DNA of 64,000 nt from Euryodendron excelsum (GCA_033060915.1 CM065394.1:21815001-21879000), one strand, 5' to 3'. Counted from the first letter of the stretch, positions 9,774 to 20,746 are shown. The notes: generated by a model not told the origin, from the sequence alone. Made by a program: numbers and translations.

Positions 9774-11970
9774 ATGGAAGTGGCAGGAGTAAAGGAGTTC
9801 AACTTTGCGGTGAAGAGGGTATCTTCCATGATAACGGAGAAAAGGATGAGGAGGATTTGGAAGGAGTACCAAACGCCTCATTTGTTGTGTTATAGGATTC
9901 CGAAGAACGGGGAGTGAGCCTACTCTGCTCGGCCAGGGGAGATTTGTGTATACGAGACCGCCTTGGCAAATGGCCTTAGATTCCCTGTCCCTACTCCCAT
10001 CAGGGAGATTTTGGGTACTTTGGGGCTGGCTCTTGGTCAGCTTATGCCGAACGTGTGGAGGATTTTGATGGGGCTGACCGTGTTGTGGCAAACGAGTAGT
10101 GGTGGCAAGGACAGCCTTACATTGAGTGAGTTCCTGCACTGCTACAAGATGTTAGAGCTCGAAAGGGGGTGGTGGTACTTTTTCGCAAGGAATAAGGGCA
10201 TGGTATTAGTAAAGGACTTGCCCTAGTCCCACAAAGGGTGGAAGGACATGTTTTTCTTTATATATGGCGAGGGTTGGGAGAGCCACCCCTAGGAGCCAGT
10301 GGACGAGAAGTTTGTTTGAATTCCTCGCAGGTGGGGGAGGCCTTCTAGGAAGGGTACGCTCTCTAACCCTAGTGTTTTATCTTTATTTTCTTATTAGATT
10401 TGTAGGTTTGTAGAGCACTGTCGTAGGTTATTTGCTTTTAGCCTGGGCTGCCCTTACGTTAAGCGAGGAGTTGAAGGAGAGGGTGGATTGAGCTGTGGAG
10501 CATGGCGTTAATGACGCCTGTGCCTTGGTGAATGTGGAAAACTTGGGTATGTTCTTGTTAGGCCCTGAGCCTACAGATTACACTCTAAAGGCAGAACGAG
10601 CAAGGAGTGAGTACTTGGTGTTTTGTAGGTAACTATGGTCTGTCAAGCTCTGACGTTCATGCTATGTGGCTTTTGTAGATCAAGGGGTGGACGTTCTTGA
10701 GGACGAGGATGAAGAGATGCTGCTAAACCAGAGCTTCCTGAAGAAAGCCAAATTGAACGTGGGGGCTGACCTTCCTATCCCAGCCAAAAGATTCAAACTG
10801 GCGTCTGGTCAGAAGGCTTCTGCTCCAGCCTCTGCTGAAGGGGGCAGGGGGAAAGCGATAACCGTGGAGGATGACGCTCCCCAGCGGAGCGACACCCCCC
10901 CTGTTGAGAAGGCCTTGCCTCCACCTCCTCCAGCACCTGTTAATGCTGCTGGTGTTGTGCCCCCTATTTTTCCTCTAGGGGATGTGCCTGACTCGTCGAC
11001 CTCGATTTTTGTGAGTGCTGGTGAGGCGATGAGGAGGCTTAAGAGCATCATCCCTACAGCAGATACGAGTAAGTTGGGCGTTGTGGCATCCCAGATGTTT
11101 GCCAAGGAGGCATGCCAAGACTTGTTGAAGGTAGGAAAATACTGCCTTATCCTTGGCACTTTGATTTTTGTTACCCTGTTGTTTTAGAATGCTGAGTGTT
11201 TTCCTGGTCGTGCTATTTCCTATTCAGGCTGCTGCTAAAGTGGTGACACTGGCCTCCAGATCAGCGAACTTTGAAAAGTCCTTTATAGAGGAGACAAAGG
11301 TTTCTGACCAGCTCTGGGCTGAGCTGAGCACGACCCTCGAGAAGGTGAGGAGCTTGAGAATGAGCAGGCGAAACTGAGGGCAGATCTTGAAAAGGAGAAG
11401 GGCCAAAAAGAGGCCTGCTGGGAAAAGTTGGCAGTAGAGAAGGTTGCCCTGAAGGTTTCCCAGGACCAGATTGCAGCATTTCCTGCTGAGTTGGAGGAAG
11501 CCAAGAAGAGGGCAGAGCGGGCATATATGCAGGGGGCAGAGTGCCAGATGGCCTTTGCCAAGATTTACCCAGATGGCTTCAAGGAAGCCAAAGCTCTTAT
11601 TGCCCGAGCTCACCCTGGTCTTGACCTTTCCCAGATCGAACCCGAGGACGAAGGTGATGTTGTCTCCCAAGCAGTGTCAAAGGGCGGGGCGCAAGACAAG
11701 GAGCGGGCGGACAAGGATGATGCACAGTCCCAGGCTACCAAAGCTGCGGCCTCTTCCAAAGCCCTAGAGGAGGGTGACGGTCAGCCTAAGCCTACAGTCC
11801 CCTCCAAGTCCTTGGAGAGGGGTGATGGTTTGCCTAAGGTTGTAGTCCCCTCCAAGCCCTCAGAAAAGGGTGATGGTCAGCTTAAGGCTGTAGTCCTTCC
11901 CAAGGCCCCAAAAAAGGGGGAGGCCCAGTCCAAAGCTGTGGCCCTTTCCAGAGTGCCTAAGGCCAAGTAG
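9774..11970 (+). pseudogene. Antisense gene of element B, Transposase_28-like protein
   Basis: A plus-strand gene opposite to the retroelement. From the ATG at 9774 it reads KEFNFAVKRVSSMITEKRM, a stop near 9915, then SARPGEICVYETALANGLRF. Next comes PTPIREILGTLGLALGQLMP with NVWRILMGLTVLWQ, then GWWYFFARNKG and WKDMFFFIYGEGWE. This order is that of the family catalogued as 'putative gypsy type transposon' (Transposase_28), often found in gypsy elements. The function is unknown. Later parts are a charged segment (10679-11130), a likely intron 11131-11227 (GTAGG...TTCAG) that keeps frame, and a coiled coil rich in Glu/Lys/Ala. The C-terminus (11757-11968) is a four-fold repeat of about 17 residues. 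A second intron near 10607-10678 is possible. Stops and a frameshift near 11360 break it. Confidence 0.75.
11757..11968 (+). repeat. 51-base coding minisatellite in antisense gene
   Basis: About four units of 51 bases encode variants of SKALEEGDGQPKPTVP. The units stay in one frame (period 17 residues) and are Lys/Pro rich, making a probably disordered basic tail. Confidence 0.75.
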
Positions 11971-12184
11971 ATATGTTGTATAGGAGTTTTTCATTTTTGC
12001 CCTTGCAGTGGTTTTAGTTTTGTAACACTGGTCTGGCTCTTGCAGTTTGTTTTTATTTCTTTAAATGGAAAAGGTTCATTCATCCCTATTGTTGACATTT
12101 CTGTTTTAATCTGCATGCTTTGTTACCACCCATGGGTAAACGGTATCCTCCATCAAAGTAGATCAAACGCAACATTAGGCTATC

Positions 12185-12835
12185 CCCACAAGTCTGCTTG
12201 CTCGGGCAGGAATTATTGCTTCAATTTTGGGCGTAGCCTTTGCCTGCTTGGCCATATCCCGAGCAAGGCTTTGCTGCTTGAATTGGTGGAATTAAGCCTC
12301 GTCGCTTGTATTTGTGGATATTAAGCCTTTGCTTGCTCGGTTATTCCCAATCAGGGCTTTTGTCGCTTTAAAATTGTGAGGATAATGCCTTTGCCTGCTC
12401 GGCCATAGCCTGGGCAGGACTTCGTCGACTTTATGCCTGCTCGGCCATGCCCAAGCAGGGTTTTGTCACTTTAATTGTGGGTATAAAGCCTTTGCCTGCT
12501 CGGCCAAGCCTGAGTAGGACTTTGTCGCTTTGTGCCTACTCGGGCTGAGCAAGGTTTTGTCGCTTTTAGTTGTGGGTATAAAGCCTTTGCCTGCTTGGCC
12601 AAGGCCTGAGTAGGACTTTGTCGCTTTATGCTTGCTCGACCATGCCCGAGCAGGGCTTTGTTGCTTTTAGTTATGGGCATTAAGCCTTTGCCTGCTCGGC
12701 CAAGGCCTGAGTAGGACTTTGTCGCTTTATGCCTACTCAGTCATACCCGAGCACGGCTTTATTGCTTTTTGTTGTGGGCATAAAGCCTTTGCCTACTCGG
12801 CCAAGGCCTGAGCAGGACTTTGTCACTTTTAGGGG
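12185..12835. repeat. Hairpin-forming minisatellite in element B
   Basis: Some six degenerate units of about 105 bases contain 'gcctttgcctgctcggcca' and 'ggactttgtcgcttt'. Each unit holds one or two inverted repeats of the type CCTGCTCGG...CCGAGCAGG around a few bases, so either strand can fold into short hairpins. It lies between the integrase end and the antisense gene, the part of Tat elements known to accumulate tandem repeats. The frames through it are accidental. Confidence 0.85.
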
Positions 12836-13012
12836 CTTGCAAGGGAGATGTTCGGGAGTTTGCGAGCAAAGAGAATTATGCAAAAACTCAATACGTCATG
12901 AATCAACTTGCAGTTGTAGACATAAGTTATGATGAATTTAGGCAAGTCCCTGTATGACATTAATAGACAAAAAGATTCCTTGCTACAATTGCGTATTTAA
13001 ACCAAATATCAC

Positions 13013-14437
13013 TTACACATAGTACTTCCTTAGGTGTTCAGCATGCCAAGGGTGGGGCAGTTCTTTACCGTTGGGGCCCTTCAGTCTGTAGGTTCCCTTT
13101 CTGGTGAAGCCCGTTACCTCGTAAGGTCCTTCCCAATTCGAGCCAAGCTTCCCATCATGTGCAATTCTGGTAGATTGGTTGACCTTTTTCAACACCAAGC
13201 CTCCCGTCCTGAAATCCCTTAAACGCACTCGGCTGTTATGGTACTGGCGTATCTATTGCTAATATGAAGCCACTCTGATTGCTGCCTGGAGCCTTTTCTC
13301 CTCCAGTAGGTCCATGTCGACTGCCAGTGCCTCGTTGTTTGTTTCTGGATCGTAGTTTTGAGATCTGGAGTTGGGGAGGCCAATCTCCAACGGTATCACG
13401 ACTTTGGCCCCAAAGGTGAGGGAGAAAGGGGTTTAACCGGTGGAGACCCACTCGGTGGTTTGGTAAGCCCAGAGGACACTGGGGAGCTCCTCCGCCCATA
13501 GCCCCTTGGCTTTCTCGAGCTTGGTCTTGTTGGTAACTTCCATTTTCCCGTTTGCTTGGGGATGTTCCAGCGAAGAAAAATGGTGGCTGATGTGCAAGTT
13601 TGAGCATAATCCACTAATTTGCTTCCCTTCGAATTGCTAACCATTGTCAGTGATGACCACTTTGGGTATTCCAAAGTGACACACGATATTCTTCCAGAGG
13701 AAGTTGGTCATTTTCTGTTCGGTGATGGTGGTAAGGGCCTCTGCTTCAACCCATTTGGTGAAATAATTGATGGCTATCACAGCGAACTTGTTCTGCCCCC
13801 TACCCAGGGGCAATGGGCCCATGATGTCGATCCCCCACTGGGCGAAAGGCCACGGGCTTTGAATGGGAGTCAACTCCTGTGCAGGTTGTCTTGGGACATT
13901 AGCAAACCGTTGGCACTTATCACACTTTTTCATGAACTCCTGGGAGTCCTTACTCATGGTTGGCCAGTAGTATGCTGTCCTAAGGATTTTCTTAGCTAGG
14001 GATCGTCCTCCAGAATGGTTACCACAAATACCTTCGTGGACTTCCCTCATGATGTAGGTTGCCTTTTCTGCTTTGGCGCACCTGAGGAGGGGGGTAGTGT
14101 GCCCTCGCTTGTATAGGACGCCGTCGAACATCACATATCGACTGGCCTTGAATTTGATCCTCCTTGCCTCCAGCTTGTCTTCTGGGAGGACGTTGTGTTC
14201 TAGGTAATCCTTGATTGGCTTAGCCCACGAGTCATCTGTTTTTAGCGCATTGACTTCCGGGGTTTGAATGCTTAGCAAATTGAGAGGTTCCAAGGGCACT
14301 TTGGGATCGGGTTGGTCTGAGGACGATATTTTTGCCAATCTGTCTGCCTCATCATTTTCCAGACAGGGGACCCTCTGCAATACTACTTTGGAGAATTTTC
14401 TGACCAAGTCTTTGGCCATCTGGTAGTACTCCTTCAT
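13013..14437 (-). pseudogene. Element B integrase
   Basis: The largest intact piece (14437-13637, 266 residues) has a zinc-binding H-H-C-C domain (HEGICGNHSGGRS to KKCDKCQ). The start of the catalytic core follows, with the first Asp in WGIDIMGPLP and the second in VVITDNG. After a frameshift, 13607-13236 covers the rest of the core (HPQANGKMEV for the Glu region). The end, 13228-13013, carries the GPY/F module (NWEGPYEVTGF, then WHAEHLRKYY). Family knowledge: it joins element DNA to the genome. The frameshift and stops make it inactive. Confidence 0.88.
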
Positions 14438-14464
14438 TTTCTCCCCTCTGGCTTCATACTCCCC

Positions 14465-14740
14465 CTAGATCTGCTCTATCACCAACTGCGAATCTTCCCT
14501 GACGGTTATCTGCCCTACCCCCATTCGCGGAGCAATTCTGAGCCCGACGATGAGAGCCTCATACTCCGCCTTGTTATTGGTGGTAGGGAATTTGAATCTG
14601 AGAGCGTTCTCCACTTTCTGGCCATCCGGGGTAACAAGAACCATGCCTGCCCCACTGGATTGTTTGGTGGAGGAGTCGTCAACGTTCAGTACCCAGTTAT
14701 TCTCAGCGTCCTCCACGTTGGGTGGGGTATGAGGTTGGGC
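14465..14740 (-). pseudogene. Element B second (archaeal-type) RNase H
   Basis: The minus strand reads WVLNVDDSSTKQSSGAGMVL, then FKFPTTNNKAEYEALIVGLR and VREDSQLVIEQI. This is the additional RNase H typical of the Tat lineage, with acidic residues at the expected places (VDDSS, AEYEAL, EDSQL). The usual VDGSS has become VDDSS. It lies between the RT-linked RNase H and the integrase, the normal Tat order. A stop separates it from both neighbours. Confidence 0.82.
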
Positions 14741-14788
14741 GGTAAACTCTGCAATGAAATTTGTTGCTGCTTATCCTTTAATGACTAT

Positions 14789-15148
14789 TCAGGGCCTGTA
14801 CTGAATGTCGAACTGACTGAGCTCTTCTAACCACTTCACGAGCAGACCAGAAGTTTTAGGCTTGTGCAAGATTTTCTTGATGGGCTGATCTGTCAGGACC
14901 ACAACCGTATGGGCTTGGAAGTACGGCTGGAGCCTCTGCAATGAGTTCACCAGAGCGAAGGCTGACAACTCAATCTTCGGGTATCTTTCCTTAGCTCCTC
15001 TGAGTGCTCTGCTCGTGTAGTACACCGGCTTTTGGACTCTTTCACTCTCTCGCACAAGGGCTGAGCTGACTGTCGTTGCTAAGACGGCCAAGTAGAGGTA
15101 GAGCTCCTCTCCTGTGACCGTTCGACTTAGTAGGGGAACAGAGCCCAA
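14789..15148 (-). pseudogene. Element B RT-linked RNase H
   Basis: A 119-residue frame: LYLYLAVLATTVSSALVRE, PVYYTSRALRGAKERYPKIE, LQPYFQAHTVVVLTDQPIK and LVKWLEELSQFDIQYRP, the usual gypsy RNase H sequence following RT. In the Tat lineage this domain is often catalytically degenerate, its role taken by the second RNase H. It is separated from RT by a stop and shift near 15150. Confidence 0.85.
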
Positions 15149-15156
15149 GTAGTGTT

Positions 15157-16296
15157 TTAACTGTTAGAAGCTTCCTCACATTTGCCTGTCCACTGGAATG
15201 CTTTTTTTAACGTCCAGAAGAAAGGTAGGCATTTGTCGGTTGACCTGGAGATGGACCTCTGAACATCCTTGATCGTCTTCTGGGCCTGCATATCTAGTAT
15301 GGCCCTGACTTTCTCTGGGTTTGCTTCGATGCCTCTCTGTGATACCATAAAACCTAGGAACTTCCCCGAGGCCACCCCGAATGCACATTTGGCCGGGTTT
15401 AATTTCATGTTGTAGTGCCTGAGGGTGTGGCAGGTCTCTTTCAAATCCTCTAAATGGTCGGCAGCTTGCTTGCTCTTTACTAGCATGTTGTCCACATTTA
15501 CTTCCACGTTTTGTCCTATCTGGGACTTGAACATTTTGTTGACCAGCCTCTGGTAAGTTGCCCCAATATTTTTTAGGCTGAAGGGCATTACTTGGTAGCA
15601 GTATAATCCTCTATTGGTAATAAAGGTGGTGTGTTCCTGATCGCATTTTCCCATTTTGATCTGGTTGTACCCTGAAAAAGCGTCCATAAAGGAAAGCATC
15701 TCGTATCCGGCTGTGGAATCGACCAGAAGGTCAATGGTAGGCAAGGGGAAGCTGTCTTTGGGGCAGGCCTTGTTGAGATTAGTGAAATTTATGCACATCT
15801 GCCATTTTTCGTTCGTCTTCTTCACTATTACAACGTTTCAGAGCTAGGTCTGGTATTGTGCCTCTCTGATGAATTGAGCTTGGAAGAGCTTGTCCACTTC
15901 TTTCGCAACGGCCTCATTGTGCTCCGGGGCAAAGCTTCTCCTTCTCTGCTTGACTAGTTTTGCCTTTAGTGAAATGTTGAGGTAGTGAGCGGCAATCTCA
16001 AGATCGATGCCTGGCATATCCTCATGGGTCCAGGCGAAGACGTCAGTGTTGTCCTTCAGGATTTGTCGCAGCTCCTGCTTGAGCTGCTCTGGAGCTCCAG
16101 TGCCAATCATGACAACCTTGGGCAACTGTGTGCTGTTGTCCTGAGCTGGATGGTGGATGGGGACTTGTTCCAACTCTTCAATGGGTTCTCCCCGCCTAAG
16201 GTCTTCATCGTCTCTGACTTCCAACTTCTCTATTACGAGGGTCTCTTCAGCAGCATCCCCCTTGAAGGATGCCAAGTAGCATTCTCTCGCTGTCAC
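15157..16296 (-). pseudogene. Element B linker and reverse transcriptase
   Basis: 16296-15844 encodes the protease-RT linker (KAKLVKQRRRSFAPEHNEAV, KEVDKLFQAQFIREAQY). 15825-15157 encodes RT, with NFTNLNKACPKDSFPLPTID, MDAFSGYNQIKM, TFITNRGLYCYQVMPFSLKN, KCAFGVASGKFLGFMVSQRG and ANPEKVRAI. A stop near 15843 separates the two. The catalytic box that should read YVDD is NVDN here (VEVNVDNMLVKSK), so both the tyrosine and the second aspartate are lost. This enzyme cannot copy RNA. Confidence 0.9.
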
Positions 16297-16700
16297 CTAA
16301 TCGCCCTTTACAGTTCTTACCCCATGTTTTGTAGGAAACTTTAACCTCAGGTGATATGTGGACATGACAACCTTGAATTGATTCATGGTTGTACGCCTTA
16401 TAATCACATTGTAGGCTGAAGGGCAATCCATGACCAAAAAGTTGACCAACTTCGTGGTTTGTTGGGGTCATCCCCCAAGGTGACGGGCAAGTCGATGGAA
16501 CCCACGGGGGCGACCCGATCGCCAGTGAACCCCACAAGGGGGGAAGTCATAGGCTTCAGTTCCTTTCTCGGTATTTGCAGTTGCTTGAAGGCTCCCTAGA
16601 AAAGGATGTCAGCTGAGCTGCCACTATCGATGAGGATTTGTCGGGTTCAGAAGTTGGCAATGATGCGCTAACCACTAGGGTGTCATCATACGGGTGACTC
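16250..16700 (-). pseudogene. Element B aspartic protease
   Basis: In frames broken by a stop, the minus strand reads ILIDSGSSADILF followed by GAFKQLQIPRKELKPM and DLPVTLGDDPNK. The DSG motif (about 16632-16600) is the catalytic aspartate of retroviral-type proteases. A stop after ADILF and a frameshift near 16460 inactivate it. It would process the Gag-Pol chain. Confidence 0.72.
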
Positions 16701-16783
16701 AGCTCTGAAGCTTCGTCCTCAGTGAATACTACGTCCGAAACGTCAAGTCGGGCATTTTTGCTCGGTCTGTCTACTGAGAACAC

Positions 16784-18360
16784 TTATGCTTGCTTTGCTC
16801 TCCTGACATGGCTTTTTCTGGTAGACGAAGACTCGCCGCCACCCTCAAAGCCCCCAGAGATGACCCTTATTTCTCCAATCGGGCGTTGGTGTGTTGGGGC
16901 TCTTTTCGGGCTCTTCTTCTCGGCCGGTCGTGCTTTGTCTTGCCCTTGGCCAGCAACGTACCTCCCCAAGCGTCCTTCCTTGATCAGGTTCTCTATCTGT
17001 TGCTTGAGGTCGAAACATTCATCTGTGTTGTGGTTGTGGTCCCTATGGAATCGGCAGTTCTTTTTTCGGTTTCTTTCTTCTGGGGGCCCCCTTAACTTTC
17101 CAGGCCATTTCAGGTCCGAGTCTTTTTGATCTCGTTCAAGACGTGCTCCAGCTGCATGGTCAGTGGAGTGAAACTACGCTCAAAGGCAGCGAAATGGTTT
17201 CTTGGTTGGTCGCCCCTCTCTATCCCCTCGCTCCTTGGGGCTTTCTTGCCTCGGTCATCCTTGTCTTCGGGTGATCTTTTCTTTTTTTCTGATTGAGAGG
17301 TGGCGCCCTCATCACGCTCCCGCTAGCGTTCATCGGGTCCTCAACATTCATATGCTTTTGGGCTTTGATCATGAGGTCCGCCATAGTCTTCGGAGGCTCC
17401 TTGGCCAATGAGAACATGAATTTGTGGGTCCTGACTCTGCTCATGAAAGCGGTGACTGCGTCCTTGTCGGCAACATCGTCCACTTCAAGGGTTTCCAGGT
17501 TAAACCTGGTGACAAACTCTCAAAGAGTTTCATCTTTCTTCTGCTTCACATTAAGTAGGTTGGTCGTCGGTTTCCTCTATCGTTGGGCTCCAATATAGTG
17601 TCCAACGAATAGCTTGCTAAGCTGGACGAAGTAACTGACAGTGGAGGGTTGAATCCGGTTGAACAATACTCTAGCTACTCCTTTAAGAGTGACGGGGAAG
17701 GCTCGGCACATAATCTCGTCAGGGACGGCCTGGAGCTGCATCAAGGCCTTGTAGGTCTCTAGGTGGTCCAATGGGTCCTTCGTCCCATCGAACATCTCTA
17801 TGGTGGGCATCTTGAACTTGGGTGGTAGGGGGACTTGTATGACTGCCTGGGTGAATGGGGAGTTGGTTCTGTTCACCATCTCCTTAATGGTGTTCGGAGT
17901 TCTGGTCTTCACCGCCTCCATGACCTCGGTCATCTGGGCTTGTAGGGCTCTTAAACGCTCATCCTAGGCCAAAGGGTTGTCCCCCCTTTCTCCTTCCACC
18001 TTGGTGTGCTGGGGGTGACGTCGAGGGTGGGGCATTGTCGTTTCGGGGTGGTAACACAATGCCAGGGGGCAAGATGTTGCCACTAGGCAAGACGGGATCT
18101 TCGCTCACGTCTCGGCTAGAGTGACTTCTTTCATTCTCCGGTTGAGCTCTAGGCGGTTGTCCTCTTGCGGGGGCAACAGGGAGTCGCTGAAGCAACTCCT
18201 AGTTTTGGGTAATCAGCATTTGCATGTTAGCCATAACATCAACCATCCGAGTTTCGAGGGCTGCAACTCTGTCGATGTGTTGGTCATCTGCGACCCTGTT
18301 GGTGTTTTGATTAGCCATGGGTAAGGGGATGCGTGAAGTGCTGGACCTAGTGACGACCAT
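16784..18360 (-). pseudogene. Element B Gag
   Basis: The start at 18360 (MVVTRSSTSRIPLPMANQ) lies about 20 bases from the primer site. The conserved capsid block is at 17933-17577: NSPFTQAVIQVPLPPKF, MFDGTKDPLDHLETYKALMQ, IMCRAFPVTLKGVARV and VQLSKLFVGHYIGAQR. 17483-17220 continues with AFMSRVRTHKFMFSLAKEPP. The C-terminal part carries HNHNTDECFDLKQQIENLI in place of a CCHC knuckle. Stops occur at 18199 and about 17958, both at positions where element D or the frame suggests glutamine, and more follow. The same protein occurs in element D (44305 onward). Confidence 0.88.
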
Positions 18361-18380
18361 GAAAGTAGAAGGAAATCGTT

Positions 18381-18396
18381 CCCACAGATGGCGCCA
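18381..18396 (-). other. Element B primer binding site
   Basis: The minus strand reads TGGCGCCATCTGTGGG two bases from the 5' LTR. TGGCGCC is the beginning used by many Tat and Athila elements and would pair with the 3' end of tRNA-Asp. The later bases pair less well, so the tRNA identity is an inference. Confidence 0.7.
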
Positions 18397-18398
18397 AC

Positions 18399-19248
18399 TG
18401 ATAATGCAGTAAGTCTGTCTCCAGGTCAGCAACAATCAGCTCTAATAATCTGAGAAGGGAAATGGGTGAGGGGCACCGGTGTGATGCCTGCCAAGGGCAC
18501 CCTGATGCCAAAGTTAGGTTTCTGGATATATTTTAACAGAGTTTTAGCTAGAGTTTTTGTTTGTGTACCTTGTTGGAGAAGATGATTTTTTCTTTTATAT
18601 TGGTCGGCCCTCTAGTAGCCCTAGAGGGGTGTTGTATGCATGGAGAGGGTGGGAGACAACTGTCTCTCCACATGACAACGCGACATTGGAGATCCTGACT
18701 GGTGGTAGGATAGTGGGAGGCGTGGTTGTCCAACCCCAAACGTGGCGCTCCCTTAGGCGTGTGTTAGAGTGAGTGAGGTGACTGCCTCCTCCTACACGCG
18801 AAGTCTTGGAGTTGGGAGCATGTTATCATGATTGGGTTGTCAATGATGGCTTTCACTGGCGTGGCTGGTGGGACAAGTGATCGGCACCATTTCACAAGGC
18901 TTGCTCAGGCGTGGTCCGCTCGGCTGTGCGTAGCCACAGTCTGGTTGGTCATGAGCTCCTTGGTCAAGCCCTAGTCAGGTGGACCTCTTAAGGTTGATCC
19001 TCCTTTCGTGGTGCTTTTTCTTCTTTCAATCCCATCTGCATCCTTCGAGATATCAACATGTTTGGTGCTGAAGCCTCAACCATCGTAATGCATAATATGT
19101 CATCAGCTAAATCTGACAACCCGTGTATGCTTTCTCCTGGTCGGGTTGTTATGGGTGTTCCTGGTTGACCCCCATCAGTAGCCCCCCATTCCTTTGAGTA
19201 CCTCAAGCGTGGGGTGTGATAAGGGGAATTCATGGTCAGTCCCCATCA
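18399..19248 (-). repeat. Element B 5' LTR
   Basis: 850 bases matching 8236-9089. It ends at 19248 (CCCATCA) next to the target duplication GCTAC. Compared with the other LTR, the changes are mainly transitions. Confidence 0.93.
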
Positions 19249-19420
19249 GCTACTTAACATATGATTTGTCTCATTTATAACATGCAAGTTTAAGCCCAAT
19301 ATCAATAAATCATCCACTAACTAGAACATGTGAACTTTCCCAAGATTTATAATAGACGTTTCAAAATTTTGTGAAGGAGTAGAAGAACTCAATTCAGATA
19401 AATATTTTCTTCAAAACTTC
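19249..19420 (-). pseudogene. Copia-2 RT fragment right of element B
   Basis: The minus strand reads LVDDLLILGLNLHVINETNH then MLS, and continues at 8235 with SYFEMKDLGE once element B is removed. LVDDLL corresponds to the YVDD active-site region of copia RT. Upstream of it the RT N-terminal half and the integrase are absent. Confidence 0.7.
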
Positions 19421-19499
19421 AACCCCACTATTTCTACTTTAAAAAAATTTTCCTTCATGAAAATTATCATCAGCAAAAATAAAATCACAAAATTAAAAT

Positions 19500-19857
19500 A
19501 GAATTAAATAGAAACATCTGATGCATTATAATCTTCAATGTTCAGTTTAAACATACCATCACAAGCATATCCTTTGCCCACTAAAATTTCCTTCTTGGTG
19601 ATTACATGGTGATCAGATTCAATAGTCTGTTTGAAGCCAGCCTTATTGAGCAAAAAACTTGACATCAAGTTCTTCCTCGTACACGGAGTGTGTAAAATAT
19701 ATTTCAAGGTTAACACACGCATAGAGTTGAAGTTCAGCTCAACCTCACTACTCCCAAGAACCTTGGTATTACTTGAATCACTAAGCATGATAGTCTTTTC
19801 ATCTTGAAAAAGACTGTAAATTTTGAACCAATTTTTGTTATAGCAGACATGCCTATG
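19500..19857 (-). pseudogene. Copia-2 GAG-pre-integrase region
   Basis: The minus-strand frame gives [57 protein letters not shown] and [16 protein letters not shown], the segment between protease and integrase in copia polyproteins. It is interrupted by element C at its upstream end (TSD CTATG, 19853-19857) and continues at 23939. Downstream, only about 80 bases of non-coding DNA separate it from the RT active site, so a deletion removed the integrase. Confidence 0.75.
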
Positions 19858-20732
19858 TGTTACGGTCCGACATTTTGTGAGCTTGGCAGTCACAAATGTG
19901 GCTCGTGTGGCACTTGCCAAGTCCGTCTGACAAGCCAGCCAAACCTGAATCATCTCATTTGGAAGTTAGAATTGAGCGTTAATGGCCAACCGTCAAGCAA
20001 CCTCCTTTGGAGAATGGGTGGAAGTAATAAACATATTTCATTGATAAAAGCATTATTACATAGCTCACATATGTACAAGACATACCTCATGCCATCTAAG
20101 AAGTTGTGGGGTGGAGGGTGGTAGGTGCATAACCCCTTCTTATATATGCTTTCTAAGCTATTTTAAAACTGATACAACAAAACATGACACCCTCACGAGA
20201 AGTCATAATGGCCTCTTATAAATTCCACAAAACTCAATAAATAGAACCTTTCAAAACCATAAAACTACGTCCTAAGAGGGTCCTATAGAAAAAAACCTAG
20301 CTACATTTGGACTTGGGAGCTCAAAGTTATGCCATGCCAAAGTGAGGTTAAATAGGGCCTCGCGGCTGACCTTGGTAAGGTTATCTTGCTAGCATCTGAC
20401 TCGCACTTTGGCACGCACGAAGTGAGGTTATCCAAGGCCTCGCTGGCACGCCAAAATGAGGTTAGATGCTCTTGGTTGGGCGCTAGTGAGGTTAGGCTAC
20501 CCCTCACCCGCGCCGTTGCTTGATACATCCGGCTGCCTTGGACGCTGTCACGTTGCTTCCTCGGCTGCCCTCTTGGTTGCTTTTTTGGGCCATCCTTGGT
20601 ATACCTTAGAGTTGTCTTGGCCATTGTTTAGGCATTGTTTGGGCAATGCTTCGACAAGGTTTGGACAATCCTTTGACACAAGTTTGGCACCCTTTTGAGT
20701 GGTCATAGGGCGCGAAGAAGCGGACCATGACA
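19858..20732 (-). repeat. Element C 3' LTR
   Basis: Plus-strand ends are TGTTACGGTCCGAC and GGACCATGACA. It matches 23053-23938 closely and is followed at 20733 by the polypurine tract. Confidence 0.92.
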
Positions 20733-20746
20733 CTCTCCCCCACTCG
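20733..20746 (-). other. Element C polypurine tract
   Basis: The minus strand reads CGAGTGGGGGAGAG directly against the 3' LTR start TGTCATGG. Confidence 0.7.

Larger units (their letters stand above)
8236..19248 (-). mobile_element. Element B: full-length Tat-lineage Ty3/gypsy retrotransposon
   Basis: An 11,013-base element with 854- and 850-base LTRs, flanked by a perfect 5-base target duplication GCTAC (8231-8235 and 19249-19253). The order on the minus strand is LTR, PBS, gag, protease, RT, RNase H, second RNase H, integrase, tandem repeats, an opposite-strand gene, PPT, LTR. The second, archaeal-type RNase H and the antisense gene are marks of the Tat lineage. All reading frames carry stops or shifts and the RT active site is changed, so it is dead. 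The two LTRs differ at many positions, mostly C/T and G/A transitions, so the insertion is not recent. Confidence 0.93.

Noticed and set aside
11224..11670. 148-codon minus-strand frame in element B
   Set aside because: It is the mirror of the coiled-coil coding region of the antisense gene.
12185..12835. CRISPR-like regularly spaced repeats
   Set aside because: Units are degenerate, spacers are repeats themselves, and the array sits inside a plant retrotransposon.
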